58,408 bases of DNA from the NCBI GenBank assembly GCA_964391805.1, contig CAYMNK010000013.1:1-58408 (forward strand). The letters run 5' to 3'. The position numbers and the translations under genes were made by a program. Shown piece after piece: positions 8,315 through 19,800 of the stretch; positions within the stretch are counted from its first letter, which is position 1, and each line of letters opens with the position of its first letter. The DNA comes from RUG14300 sp964391805. GTDB lineage: Bacteria > Bacillota > Clostridia > Christensenellales > CAG-1252. Under the pieces are notes generated by a model that did not search any database, was not told the DNA's origin, and saw only the letters and a program-made list of their open reading frames with translations.

Positions 8315-10363
8315 ATGGACAGCTCAAACTTTACAAAAGGAATTCAATGCGGAGAGTATTATTTCGAGTATAAAATAACTCCCGTGTTAAAAAACGGGGA
8401 TATAACCGCCCCGAAAATCTATTTCGAAAGAGACTACACCACCCCCGAACTTCCATATAAAATGTTTATAGTTCCTTCGGAATGGTTGTGCCGATCGGAT
8501 ATTTTGGACAAAGAAAGCAAAGGAACCGGGAATGCCGACCTCGGTGTTTTACCATATACGCGTATCGATATAGTATATGATATTAAGGGTATAGACTGCG
8601 TTCCGTTAACAAAAAAAGACTCAATCGAATATAGTAAGGCAGAGTTTAAAAAATCATACGACTTGTCCGAAAAAGCTAATGACTTGAGGATCTTTTATGA
8701 TAAAGGATGTAAGATCGAAGTAACGCAAGCCGATCAAAGCACGGACAAATCGGGCATAGGTGTTATATCGATGTACAAAGATGAAAAAGAAGTTGCTCGC
8801 TTTTACTTCTCGGTAAATTTTTCCTTCCGCAAAAAAGTAAAATATAGATTGAAGGCAACTAATAATACCATCAACCTTGATTTCTATTGCTCGGATCGTC
8901 CTGTAGGCATAGAGATTAAAATCGCTCGAGCAAAGGGAAGACTTCCTTGTTTAAAAACAGACTCCTTATGGGAAGATGTTATCCCACTTGATTTTACCAA
9001 AGGCCCTAAGTTCTCATATAAATTTAAGTATGACGATTCCATTACGGAGGATACTTTTTCTATTCGGTTTGCAGACGAAAACACAGGTAATTCGATTTCT
9101 AAGATGACAAAATTCTACACCTTAGAATGCATAGAAAATAACACTTTAAACATCAAGAAAAGTGCACCTCTTAAATTCCAACAAACTGTTACATGTCCGT
9201 TTTGCCATAATACTATTAAGGTAAAAGCGTCCTCTAAGTTATATAAAAAGGGAGGCGTGTCATGCCAAAATCGCTCGATTAATGAGCCTATTATATTCGA
9301 GGCCGGCAAGTATGCTAAGAAATGTCTATATTGTTCCGCCGATTTAGTAGATGAAAGTTATTTTAATAGCGCGCGTATTCTGCCCGATGACTATTTAGGA
9401 CACAATACTTTTAAAATTGCATTTACAGGCTCCCCCGGAGCAGGTAAAACCACATACATTTCTCGATTTTTTGACATATATCCACAAGGCGATACCGTGC
9501 AGTTCGGAATGACTCAAATTAAAAACAGTCTCAAATTGTTTGGACAAAATGTACAAAATGCCCCGATTATGAATTTGGAAAGACCGGACAAAAGCAAAGA
9601 TGAAAAAGAAAATTTAGATAATAGAAAAATATACAATGTAGGAACGCAGGAATGGAAAGATTTTGCACGCGATGAGGCTTACAAGGATAGAGCTATCAGT
9701 ATATATCCTAACAAGTTTCCCAAACGTACAACTACTTCAGAGGGTAGCAACATTCTCGAATCAAATCCGTTTATAGTTCAAATAAACAAAGTTTCATACA
9801 TTTCTTTTTACGATGTTGCCGGAGAAGATGCGACAAAATCAAATATTTTTAAAAACGTACTCAAAGGGACCGACGACCACACAGGGACAAGAGACGCTAT
9901 TCCTCCTGTAGGCGTTTTCTGTATAATCAACTACTCTGCAGGAAAAAATGATGAGACGATTTTGAACTCACTTAACAAAGTTCCCGAAGATACCCCTATC
10001 GCTATTATTCTATCGAAATTCGATGTATTGGAAAAGCGTTTTGATAGTTCGTCGCGCTGTTTAACTTCCGATTATTTTATTCATTCCGCTAAACGGTATA
10101 CCGATTCGGCGATAGAATGGGAAATAGACTACTCGAGCAAGGAAATAGAATCGTACTTAGCCGAAAACGGACGCGCCGTAAACTTGAAAAATCATAAGAA
10201 TGTTAGATTTTTCGGCGTAGCATCTTTCAATTTTAACGACAGCATACACGAGGATGACGAAAACATCAACTCACCTGGTAAGAACGTGAGATTTTCTTGT
10301 TCCGCAAAAAGAATCGAACTTCCGTTTTTATGGATGCTAAAGCAATTCGGTGTAATCGAGTAA
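8315..10363 (+). CDS. Zinc-ribbon GTPase, Double-GTPase 2-like
   Basis: A 682-residue protein. The first 290 residues are beta-rich and unassigned. A zinc ribbon follows with CxxC pairs at 294/297 and 337/340. The GTPase core shows a P-loop GSPGAGKTT at about 372-380, a G3-like DVAGE at about 500-504, and a G4-like SKFD at 567-570. The zinc ribbon ahead of a DVAGE-type GTPase resembles the DO-GTPase2 family of the NTP-dependent conflict systems described by the Aravind group, and the next gene resembles its usual partner GAP1. A GAGGAGG site lies nine bases before the start. The SKFD in place of NKxD is a common relaxed form. It likely acts as the switch that licenses the membrane-bound partner. 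Confidence 0.7.
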   Translation: MDSSNFTKGIQCGEYYFEYKITPVLKNGDITAPKIYFERDYTTPELPYKMFIVPSEWLCRSDILDKESKGTGNADLGVLPYTRIDIVYDIKGIDCVPLTKKDSIEYSKAEFKKSYDLSEKANDLRIFYDKGCKIEVTQADQSTDKSGIGVISMYKDEKEVARFYFSVNFSFRKKVKYRLKATNNTINLDFYCSDRPVGIEIKIARAKGRLPCLKTDSLWEDVIPLDFTKGPKFSYKFKYDDSITEDTFSIRFADENTGNSISKMTKFYTLECIENNTLNIKKSAPLKFQQTVTCPFCHNTIKVKASSKLYKKGGVSCQNRSINEPIIFEAGKYAKKCLYCSADLVDESYFNSARILPDDYLGHNTFKIAFTGSPGAGKTTYISRFFDIYPQGDTVQFGMTQIKNSLKLFGQNVQNAPIMNLERPDKSKDEKENLDNRKIYNVGTQEWKDFARDEAYKDRAISIYPNKFPKRTTTSEGSNILESNPFIVQINKVSYISFYDVAGEDATKSNIFKNVLKGTDDHTGTRDAIPPVGVFCIINYSAGKNDETILNSLNKVPEDTPIAIILSKFDVLEKRFDSSSRCLTSDYFIHSAKRYTDSAIEWEIDYSSKEIESYLAENGRAVNLKNHKNVRFFGVASFNFNDSIHEDDENINSPGKNVRFSCSAKRIELPFLWMLKQFGVIE

Positions 10364-10375
10364 AAGGAGATAACC

Positions 10376-12913
10376 ATGAGCCATTATATTTACTATCATT
10401 TAACTACAGGATATGAAACAAAAAATATAGTTGCAAATAATATTAGATGTGCAACAAATGACACCGAACAAAAGGCATTTTTCGGTAATATTAGAACCAA
10501 TATCACGCAAAAAGACGGGAGCAATGTAATATTATACTTCAAAATCGATGACGAAGTGATTTTTTCGACTATATCAAAAAAGACGGATACCGAAATGCGC
10601 GGAATCATTAAAAAATATTCGGACATATCGCATCCACCTATTTACTATAGCGAGGTGATAAACGCCAATATCGCCGATTCCGAAAAAGATGAGTTAAGAG
10701 AATATGCTATTCCGAATATTAGAGTTTCTATTAGAGACGCTATAGTTTCAATTAATAGAAGCAAAAGAAATGTACTAATTACGCTTTTAGATGCCATCCT
10801 TTTTGATAAATCCGAGAAAAAACTAATACTTTTAGTCAAAGATGAAAATGAATTTGCGGATTATATCAAGAGTCTAAGCGCCCTATTGCCAAAATCTTTT
10901 ATAGACAAAATAGGCTTTTGCGTAGGTTGCGCTCAAGTGCCCTATAAACTCACCTATAAAAATGCAAACGAAGAGCTTCTTCCGATTCCTATAAAGATTT
11001 GGGGACTAACAGATAAATCCTCACTTAAACTGCAAGATTACTGTAATGTAATAGATGTAAGTGATACAAACAATTGCACCGATTATATTAGAACACAAAC
11101 CGCTTTGGCTTCGATACTCGAGAACTACGATTTTGGCGATAGTGACATAATCAACGCCTTTAGAGATTCAACAGACGGTGCGTTTAGTGACACGGGAGAG
11201 TTCGATCAACAAAGATTCATAGAGGCTGTTGCCATTTGGAATTTTGAGAATAGAACCGACACATCTTCGGCAGATATAATCTTAACTTTAGCAAAAAAGC
11301 ACAATATTTGCAAAGATATTACCACGACTGCTTTTAATATCTTAGTTGCCAATCCAAATAATATCACAGATATCTTAAGATACACGTTTATCGACCTTTA
11401 CAAAAAAGATAAATTGCACGAGGATACCCTCTTCAACTTTTATTTATCTCATTTGACAAGAAGAAGGCCACTAAACGATGAAGAAAAAGAATTGTTGAAA
11501 AATGAAAACGCATTATTCTCTGAACTAATCATAAAAGACAAAATGGGGAAAAGGCTTATTGACTATTTAAGCAAATTAAATAATCCTTCGACTCAAATAA
11601 ATGCTTGTATAAAAGTAACAGAGAAAATAATCGATGATATTAGAAAAGATGAAGACAATGGTATCTCAATTATAATAAAAAATGAAACATTTATCGAAAA
11701 GGTAATCGATTGTTTTTCCAGACAATTTGAAATAAGCGAAGATATCAAAGACCAAGTTACAGATGCTCTAATCAAAATAAAAAACAAGGATACTCGCACA
11801 TTAATCGCATCGTTTTTAATATTGTCCGTTTATTCTTTAACAGGACATGAAAAGATTAAATTGATGAGCATTAGAGAAACTGAGATTATTGACTATTTAG
11901 ATGTTCGCCATACGCCCTATGAGAAAATTGCTAACTTGATCGACATCTTCAACTACGCCTACATCATTACCGAAAATCAAAAATATTCCAATTATCGTAT
12001 TGAATTAATCAATGGATTTTTCCTTGATTCTACCGGTAAACCTTGGATCGGAAACATTCTAAAAGCGCTATCTCCGTCGGAATTACTAAAGATTATCAAT
12101 GATGTATTGGGTAATAGAATCAATTATGTAGGGTTAAGAAGTCTCATCGAGAAAATATTGCTTAACGAAAACTATGTAAAAACACAGATACCTCTTGGTT
12201 CCGAAATATGGGAAAAGTATATAAAATTCTTTAGACCGCATGCAGATAGTGGTAACAACTCAATAAAAGAGTATCTGAATAAGAAAAATGACGAACAAGA
12301 AATAAGTGATTGGCTCGCCAATGATAGGGTTAAATTTGCCGAAGAATGTTATAGTACGCTTTCCCCTGCTAATAAAGACAAAATCAAGAATGGCCTAAAG
12401 AGTATCGAAGTGTCTCAATCAAACGATCAAGGCGTGATGCCACGTAAAGCCAAAGAATATGATTTTGACGAATTAACTATACCTCATTCGAAAAGAATCA
12501 CCGTGGTTGAGAGTATTATAGATACGTTTGGTATGGTAAAAAAAAATAATATCAAACGAAAAAAAGATCTATCACCCATAGGTATATGGTCATTTATATT
12601 GGCGATAATATCACTTGTTATCCTATGCATTCCGTCTATAGTACTTCCTTTAGGACTTGGCAATGTTACCTTCAGGATTTTTATTGATAAGTTTACCAAT
12701 TATTTCTTACCATGGTTCGTTGCTATTCCTATATGCGTATATTTAGTGACTATGCTACTGTATGCATTATCTCGAGAAGCAGATAAACAGATAAAACTGC
12801 AGAAGACAATCAAAACGAGTATCCTTTGTTGTTTACTTCCCGTATTTTGCTTTGCATTGGCTTATATAATTTGTTATTTCGCTAATATCGAAGCGTTATT
12901 TAAGATACAATAA
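10376..12913 (+). CDS. GAP1-like GTPase-associated protein with C-terminal membrane anchor
   Basis: An 845-residue protein. Residues about 1-240 resemble the N-terminal and middle parts of GTPase-associated protein 1 (GAP1): a short beta-rich opening, then LLDAIL, a valine/lysine strand, and LLPKSFIDKIGFCVG, matching the LLP...lsF pattern I recall for that family. A long helical region follows. Three hydrophobic segments at about 736-760, 777-798 and 820-840 place the C-terminus in the membrane. It starts 12 bases after the GTPase gene with AAGGAG. I infer it receives the GTPase signal at the membrane, next to the two exported proteins encoded downstream. The GAP1 call rests on pattern memory, not alignment. 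Confidence 0.55.
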   Translation: MSHYIYYHLTTGYETKNIVANNIRCATNDTEQKAFFGNIRTNITQKDGSNVILYFKIDDEVIFSTISKKTDTEMRGIIKKYSDISHPPIYYSEVINANIADSEKDELREYAIPNIRVSIRDAIVSINRSKRNVLITLLDAILFDKSEKKLILLVKDENEFADYIKSLSALLPKSFIDKIGFCVGCAQVPYKLTYKNANEELLPIPIKIWGLTDKSSLKLQDYCNVIDVSDTNNCTDYIRTQTALASILENYDFGDSDIINAFRDSTDGAFSDTGEFDQQRFIEAVAIWNFENRTDTSSADIILTLAKKHNICKDITTTAFNILVANPNNITDILRYTFIDLYKKDKLHEDTLFNFYLSHLTRRRPLNDEEKELLKNENALFSELIIKDKMGKRLIDYLSKLNNPSTQINACIKVTEKIIDDIRKDEDNGISIIIKNETFIEKVIDCFSRQFEISEDIKDQVTDALIKIKNKDTRTLIASFLILSVYSLTGHEKIKLMSIRETEIIDYLDVRHTPYEKIANLIDIFNYAYIITENQKYSNYRIELINGFFLDSTGKPWIGNILKALSPSELLKIINDVLGNRINYVGLRSLIEKILLNENYVKTQIPLGSEIWEKYIKFFRPHADSGNNSIKEYLNKKNDEQEISDWLANDRVKFAEECYSTLSPANKDKIKNGLKSIEVSQSNDQGVMPRKAKEYDFDELTIPHSKRITVVESIIDTFGMVKKNNIKRKKDLSPIGIWSFILAIISLVILCIPSIVLPLGLGNVTFRIFIDKFTNYFLPWFVAIPICVYLVTMLLYALSREADKQIKLQKTIKTSILCCLLPVFCFALAYIICYFANIEALFKIQ

Positions 12914-12923
12914 GGAGGCAAGA

Positions 12924-13865
12924 ATGAAAACGAATAAGAACACAAGCACATATATAGTATCAATAATATGCATATTATTATGCCTTGGCGCCGTTATGCT
13001 TGGATACCTTCACTATTTATCGTTCGGCACAAATTATCGAATCGAAAAAGCAGAAACGGTAGAGATATCCGACTATGCCGAATTACTGAAACTTCATCGC
13101 GCCGTTAATAATGATGTGATCGTACTTAAGAGCGATATATACATAACATCTTCAGGGAATCCTCTTGGAAACGAAGAGCTCCCCTTTAACGGAACATTTG
13201 ACGGAAACGGACATACCGTTTATTGTAATTACAAATATATCGAAGACGGTTCTTCTATATTCGGGATAATCGGAAATAAAGGTATCATTCAAAATACGGC
13301 ATTCAGTTTTGACGACGCAACGGTGAATATATCATCATACGGGGCTATCGCTAATATAAACTACGGCACAATAAAGAATTGCTTGATTTCTTTTGAATCC
13401 ATGACCATCACCAAAAACGACGGCTATTGTTCGCCTATTGTCGGAATCAACTATGGTTCAATAACCAATACGGTAGTAGATTGTTCAATCAAAAACTCTG
13501 TTAGCGGTAACATCGATTCGGCTATAGCTTCGGTATGTTCATACAACTATGGGTCATTGAAAAATATCATTTCATCTTGTTCCTTTGATGGTTTTAAGGG
13601 TGTAAATGAGTTCAATATTATCAGCAAAAACGAAAAGAATACAAGTGTCGGTACCATATGCGCATTTAACATAGGAGATGCTTCTATCGACAACGTATTT
13701 GCCATTGTAGATAAAGGCACCCATACATTAGATAACGATTTATCAATCAATTTCACATCTTATCGTAACGATGTATTCAATCAAAAAACTATATTAGACG
13801 ACTTGGATTTTGACAACCGCATCTGGACATTTGCAAATGATAAGTTGAGTCTTGTTACGAGGTAA
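12924..13865 (+). CDS. Membrane-anchored GLUG/beta-helix repeat protein
   Basis: A 313-residue protein with one N-terminal hydrophobic segment (about 10-30) acting as signal peptide or anchor. The body has the GLUG-type pattern: NGTFDGNGHTVY, then FGIIGNKGIIQNTAF, YGAIANINYGTIKNC, VGINYGSITNT and CSYNYGSLKNI, each turn pairing a Gly strand with a T/SI-K/T-N strand. These fold as an extracellular beta-helix in surface and adhesin proteins. AGGAGG precedes the ATG. It begins 10 bases after the GAP1-like gene and ends five bases before the giant repeat protein, so both exported proteins should be made together. I see no catalytic motif. A ligand-binding or scaffold role on the cell surface is inferred. 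Confidence 0.75.
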   Translation: MKTNKNTSTYIVSIICILLCLGAVMLGYLHYLSFGTNYRIEKAETVEISDYAELLKLHRAVNNDVIVLKSDIYITSSGNPLGNEELPFNGTFDGNGHTVYCNYKYIEDGSSIFGIIGNKGIIQNTAFSFDDATVNISSYGAIANINYGTIKNCLISFESMTITKNDGYCSPIVGINYGSITNTVVDCSIKNSVSGNIDSAIASVCSYNYGSLKNIISSCSFDGFKGVNEFNIISKNEKNTSVGTICAFNIGDASIDNVFAIVDKGTHTLDNDLSINFTSYRNDVFNQKTILDDLDFDNRIWTFANDKLSLVTR

Positions 13866-13869
13866 TGCC

Positions 13870-16800
13870 ATGAAAAGAATCGCAATTATTACTTTATCCA
13901 TATTATTCGCTCTTATCGTTATCGGTGGAGGTTATTTTGGCTATACATACCTAAATAAGTATAAAGAAAACCTTCCCGTTGAAAGTGAGTATTCTATAGT
14001 GGTCGAAGATAGTATTACCATCTTCCTTAACGATACTTACAAGCTGGCCCCAAAATTAATATCTCGGGATGGTTCTATAGAAAAAGCAAGATTCAATTAT
14101 GTCGCATCATCCGACTGTATTTCAGTCAACAATGAAGGCGTCGTATCTATTATCAAAGAACCGAACCCGCAAGATGATATCGTAATCGATATTATTGAGA
14201 AGAATACGAATGAAACCGCACAAGTCAAGGTTGTTTACGCACCGAGGCTTACTTCGGTTACAGGCTCGATTTTTAAAGATTTGGCTGGCAATGCCTCTTC
14301 TATTATTGAGAAGAAATCATTACAATGGCACAAAGGTTTTTCTATAGAGATTGCCACCAATCCACAAAATGTATCTTTATTACCATATACGAGTATATCC
14401 GTTTACGATATTAACGGTAATAAGAAAGAGGAAATTGAAGACATTTTTGAATGGAAAATAGATAAAACAACTATATCCTTCAATCCTCGCAGTATAGGTG
14501 CCGGGAAAATCATAATCGAGATAAAAAACGACAACGGCGATAAACTATATGCACAAGAAATCATGTTTGATATCGACATGCAAACAAAAGAATTGAGCGA
14601 TACGCTACTGTCCGAAAGCGGTAATTGTTTATTAACTCAATCGGAATTACAAAAAGTGCAATCTATAACACTACATGAAAACTTAAAAGATATCTCCGAA
14701 CTAAATGAACTTAAAAACTTAGATACTATAGTTTTAGCGAAAGACGAAGTAATGGATATTGAAGTGTGTAATAATATTTGTTATAGAGTACCCCAAAACC
14801 TTTTCCATACATATATTAAGTCATCATTGTGGTCATCTCGTATCAATCAATTGATTCCCTATGAAGATTCTGTAAATGATATTTTTGTGGTTTATTATGA
14901 TGAAAAACAAGTCGGCAATAAATGCTATACTTACGAAAAGGTTATACCGGAATCTTATAATTTGCAACCACATAGTTATACGGGCTACATAAATACCAAG
15001 TGGAACAACGCATCGAATAAGGAAATCAAGACGAAAGATATAATCGATATACAACGCAACGGTATCCATATCCACGCAGAGTGGGTTCCTATTACCTATA
15101 CCGTTAAGTTCACAAGCGATGAAAAATACAATATGACACCGCTTGAAGATTTGACTTTAACTTACGACGACGATAACGGCGTATTCCCGGGTGCTAAAGG
15201 TGTTGGTTATACCTTCGACCATTGGACTGTTAATGGTGTTGATTACAAACAAGGTGCTACCATCCCAAATTTGAGCACAAAAAATAATGCTACCGTAACA
15301 CTTACCGCTAACTGGAAGCCTATTACCTATACCGTTAAATTTGATAGCGATGCGAAATACAAGATGACGGCTATATCGAATGTTACCCTCAATTATGATG
15401 AGAAATATACGCTCTCGAGTGCTACAGGTGTCGGTTATACCTTCGTTAATTGGTCTCTAAACGGTAAAACATATGAAGTCGGCGACANNNNNNNNNNNNN
15501 NNNNNNNNNNNNNNNNNNNNNNNNNNNNNNNNNNNNNNNNNNNNNNNNNNNNNNNNNNNNNNNNNNNNNNNNNNNNNNNNNNNNNNNTCGTTTACGATGA
15601 AGCGTATACATTCCCCGGTGCTATAGGTGTAGGTTATACCTTCGTTAATTGGTCTCTAAACGGTAAAACATATGAAGTCGGCGACACCATCAAGGAATTG
15701 ACAACTATAAATGGTGATGTTGTGACTCTTACCGCTAACTGGAGTGCTATTACCTATACTGTGAAGTTCGAAAGTGATGATAAGTACAATATGACGAAAG
15801 TGCCCGATATGGACATTTCTTATGATAATACCGAGAAAACTTTCCCAAGTGCTACAGGTGTCGGTTATACCTTCGTTAATTGGTCTCTAAACGGTAAAAC
15901 ATATGAAATCGGTGACACCATCAAGGAATTGACAACTACAAATGGTGATGTTGTTACTCTTACCGCTAACTGGAGTGCTATTACCTATACTGTGAAGTTC
16001 ACCGCAGGTGATGACAAATATACCATGACTCCAATAGACGACATGATTCTCGTTTACGATGAAGCGTATACATTCCCCGGTGCTATAGGTGTAGGTTATA
16101 CCTTTGACCATTGGTCGGTTAATGATGAAGATAATTATCAAGAAGGTGATACTATCCCCAACTTGACTACTATTAACGATGATATCATAACACTTACCGC
16201 TGTGTGGAGAGAACATACTTATACAATCGAATTCGATATAAACGGCGGAATCCCCTTTGACGCGGATGACTTCGATGATAGTATAACTCTAAACTATTCG
16301 GAAAAATATCAATTGAAAAAGTTGATCAAAATCGGCTATACCTATCAATGGTATGTAGATATTAACAAAAACGGTATAGATGACGAAAATGACTTATTAT
16401 TCAATTCCGATGATACCATAAGCATGATAACACCCAAAAACAACAATACTATATCATTCGTAGCAAAATGGACACCAATATCTTACACCGCTAAATTCGA
16501 AAGTGATGAAAAGTATAATATGACTCCAATAGACGATATGATTCTCGATTATGATGGAGAGTATACATTCCCGGGTGCAATCGGTGTAGGTTATATCTTC
16601 GACCATTGGACTGTAAACGGCACTGATTACAAGGAAGGAGAATCTATTCCTAACTTGACCAATATTGGCAATGATACAGTAACAATAATTGCAAATTGGA
16701 CACCGATCGCCTATACTGTGAAGTTCATAAGCGATGAGAAGAATTCAATGACACCGATTGAGAGTTTGACTCTAACTTACGACGGCGATAACGGCGTATT

Positions 16801-19800
16801 CCCCGGTGCTACAGGTGTGGGTTATACCTTTGAACATTGGACGCTTAATGACGTTCAATATAAAGAAGGTGATACTATCCCCAACTTGACTACTATTGAC
16901 GACAATATCATAACGCTTACCGCTGTGTGGATAGAACATACTTATATAATCGAATTCGATAAAAACGGCGGAACACCTGTTGATGCGAACGAATTCGAAG
17001 ATAGTGTAAAACTAAAGTATTCTCAAATATATCCGCTAAAAGAACTATCCAAAACCGGCTACACCTATAGGTGGTACGTGGATGCTAATGAAAACGGCGT
17101 AGAGGATGAGGATGATATATATATTGACAGCAATGAAAAAATAACCAAGGCTACATCCGCAAATGGTCAAGTTATAAAATTCGTGGCGAAGTGGACGCCT
17201 ATCTCTTATACCGTGAAGTTTACAAGTGATGAGAAAAACTCAATGGATCCAATCGATGATTTACTCCTCACATACGACGGCGATAATGGGCTATTCCCCG
17301 GTGCTACAGGCATAGGCTATACTTTCAATCATTGGACCGTTAATGACGTTAGCTATCAAGAAGGTGATGTCATCCCCAATTTGACCGCAAAAGCCGATGA
17401 TATCGTAACGCTTACCGCTGTGTGGATTGAAAACTATTATACAATCAAATTCGATAAAAACGGCGGTGATCCTGTTGATGTGGATGAATTCGAAGATGGT
17501 GTAACCCTATACTACTCGGACGTATATGAACTAAAGAAATTAACAAAAACAGGCTATACATATCAGTGGTATATCGATTTAAACGGAAACGATCAATTGG
17601 ACGAAACTGACCGCACCTTTAATATGGTAGAAAAAATAAGTAAGCTAAGCGCTACCAATATGGATGTAATCAAAATCAAAGCTAATTGGACACCAATATC
17701 TTATACCGTAAAATTCACAAGCGATAATAAGTATGAGATGGATCCAATAGATGATATCATTCTCGAGTATGATGAAGAATCGGATATTCTCCCAACCCCT
17801 TCGGCAAGAGGTTATACCTTTAAGTATTGGAAACTCGACGAAGATCACTCATATGAATCGGGAACGAAGGTGAAAAATCTATCGACAAAAGACGGAGATA
17901 TAATAAAGTTAGTCGCCATATTTGATCAGAATAAATATACTATCATTTTCGATGCATCATGTGACTACCCTATTATCGCTCCTAATGATTTCCAAAATAA
18001 GATTACCCTATCTTACACTGAGGAATATCAACTACCGAAGTTCACACTCACAGGATTTACCTGTATATGGTATATCGACAATGATAACAACGGTACATAT
18101 AACAGTGGCGATACCAATTTAGGAAATAATACCATCAGTCGATTGGCGAGTTCCGGAACGATTACTCTAAAAATCTTTTGCTCTGATAAAATGTATAAAG
18201 TGTATTATGAACTTAGTGGCGGAAGTTTACAGGATGGCCGTTATGAAGAGGAGGATATTAAATATTCGGAAGAGTTCAAATTGCCGGTCGCGACCAAAAT
18301 AGGTTACATTCTTGTCGGATGGACCTGTTCAAACGGCAATGAATATAAGGGAGAAAATCCACTTAAAGAGCTCGCAGAGAACGGTGAGGATGTTACATTT
18401 ACGGCTAGTTGGAAAGCTATTGAATATACCGTTAAGTTCACAAGCGATAGTGTATATGATATGATGCCGATCGATAATAAGCTTCTCACTTACGACAGCG
18501 ATAAAAACGGTTGCTTTCCCGGAGCTACTGCTGTGGGTTATACATTCAATTATTGGACTTTAAACGATGTTCAATACAAAGAGGGCGAAGTAATACCGAA
18601 TTTGACTACCGAAGAAGCTGATGTTGAACTCGTTGCCAACTGGACGGCTAATACCTATACTATTAAATATCTTTCCGATAATGATAACGTCACCTCTTTA
18701 TCACCAACGACCTGCACGTACAATAATAATTTCAACCTTCCGTCATATAGCAAAACCGGATATGATTTTGTAGGATGGAGCTTTGGTGGTAAAACATTTA
18801 CAGGCAGTGTTAAGGTCAATAAGGAATCCGGAAATATTAATCTTTCCAATTACGATGGTTATTCCGAAATTACATTTACTGCCGTGTGGAAAGTACATAC
18901 CCATAAAATATACTTCTCAATAAACAATGCTACAATTTCTATAAATGGCGTTAACCAGTCTAATGACGGTAGTATCGATATGGATTTTGACAAACAATTT
19001 GAAGTTGGTGTCGGATATGACAAAACAAGCAGTATGGGCAATTGGATAAACGTTGGATCTAAGGAGGGTTCCGTGTATACCGATATTCGCACCGGAACAA
19101 CGTATGATAATAGTAATTCTCGTAATAATTATACCGTCACAATGCCCGATTCGGACATTTGGATAAGTGCTACATCAACCTCTTCATGTATTGCTGTAGG
19201 CTCACTAATAACATTAGCGGACGGTAGACAAGTTGCAGTAGAGAATTTAAAAGGAGATGAAGAACTGCTGGTTTGGAATTTATTCACAGGAAGTTTTGAT
19301 AGTGCTCCGATATTGTTTATCGATAAGGATGCAGAGAAGGAATATGAAGTAATAAACTTATACTACTCCGACGGAACCAATGTAAAAGTTATCACAGAGC
19401 ATGCATTCTGGGATTTCGATCTAAATCAATATGTATTCATGAGAAATGATGCAGAGCAATATATAGGTCATTGGTTTAATAAGCAATCATTTGACGAGAA
19501 CGGGAGTATGATATGGAAGAAGGTTCAATTGGTAGATGTACAAATAGTCGAAGAAAGAACGACCACATACTCTCCCGTAACTTATGGTCATTTGTGTCTA
19601 TATGTAAACGGTATGTTATCAATGCCCGGAGCAACCACTGGATTTATCAATATATTCGACGTAGATCCTGAAACTCTCACGATAGATTGGGATAAATATC
19701 AACAAGATATAGACCAATACGGTTTATTTACATACGAAGAGTTCAGTGCTTTATATGACATTCCCGAGGTTATCTTCGATGCCTTTAACGGACAATATCT

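Larger units (their letters stand above)
15090..18890 (+). repeat. Tandem InlB-type repeats of two alternating classes
   Basis: Class A units are about 76-78 residues (YTVKF..., FPGATGVGYTFDHW, ...LTANW). Class B units are about 85-88 residues (YTIEFDKNGG..., GYTYQWYVD, ...VAKWTPI). After the gap the order is A A A B A A B A B A B A' A and a divergent last unit. In class B the usual glycine/tryptophan turn is followed by an acidic loop of the form DxNxNGxxDxxD. Those loops are near 16358-16393, 17081-17116, 17576-17611 and 18076-18111. Such repeats form elongated extracellular stalks. Confidence 0.8.

Noticed and set aside
13852..13869. Earlier start for the giant repeat protein
   Set aside because: The ATG at 13870 follows ACGAGG and avoids overlap with the preceding stop; the longer start lacks a site.
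15488..15587. Frameshift in the giant gene
   Set aside because: The frame change falls exactly across the N placeholder, whose length is arbitrary; it does not show a real frameshift.
19187..19620. Full protein-splicing intein
   Set aside because: The C-terminal HN and a following nucleophile are missing, so splicing is unlikely; a Hint-type domain fits better.
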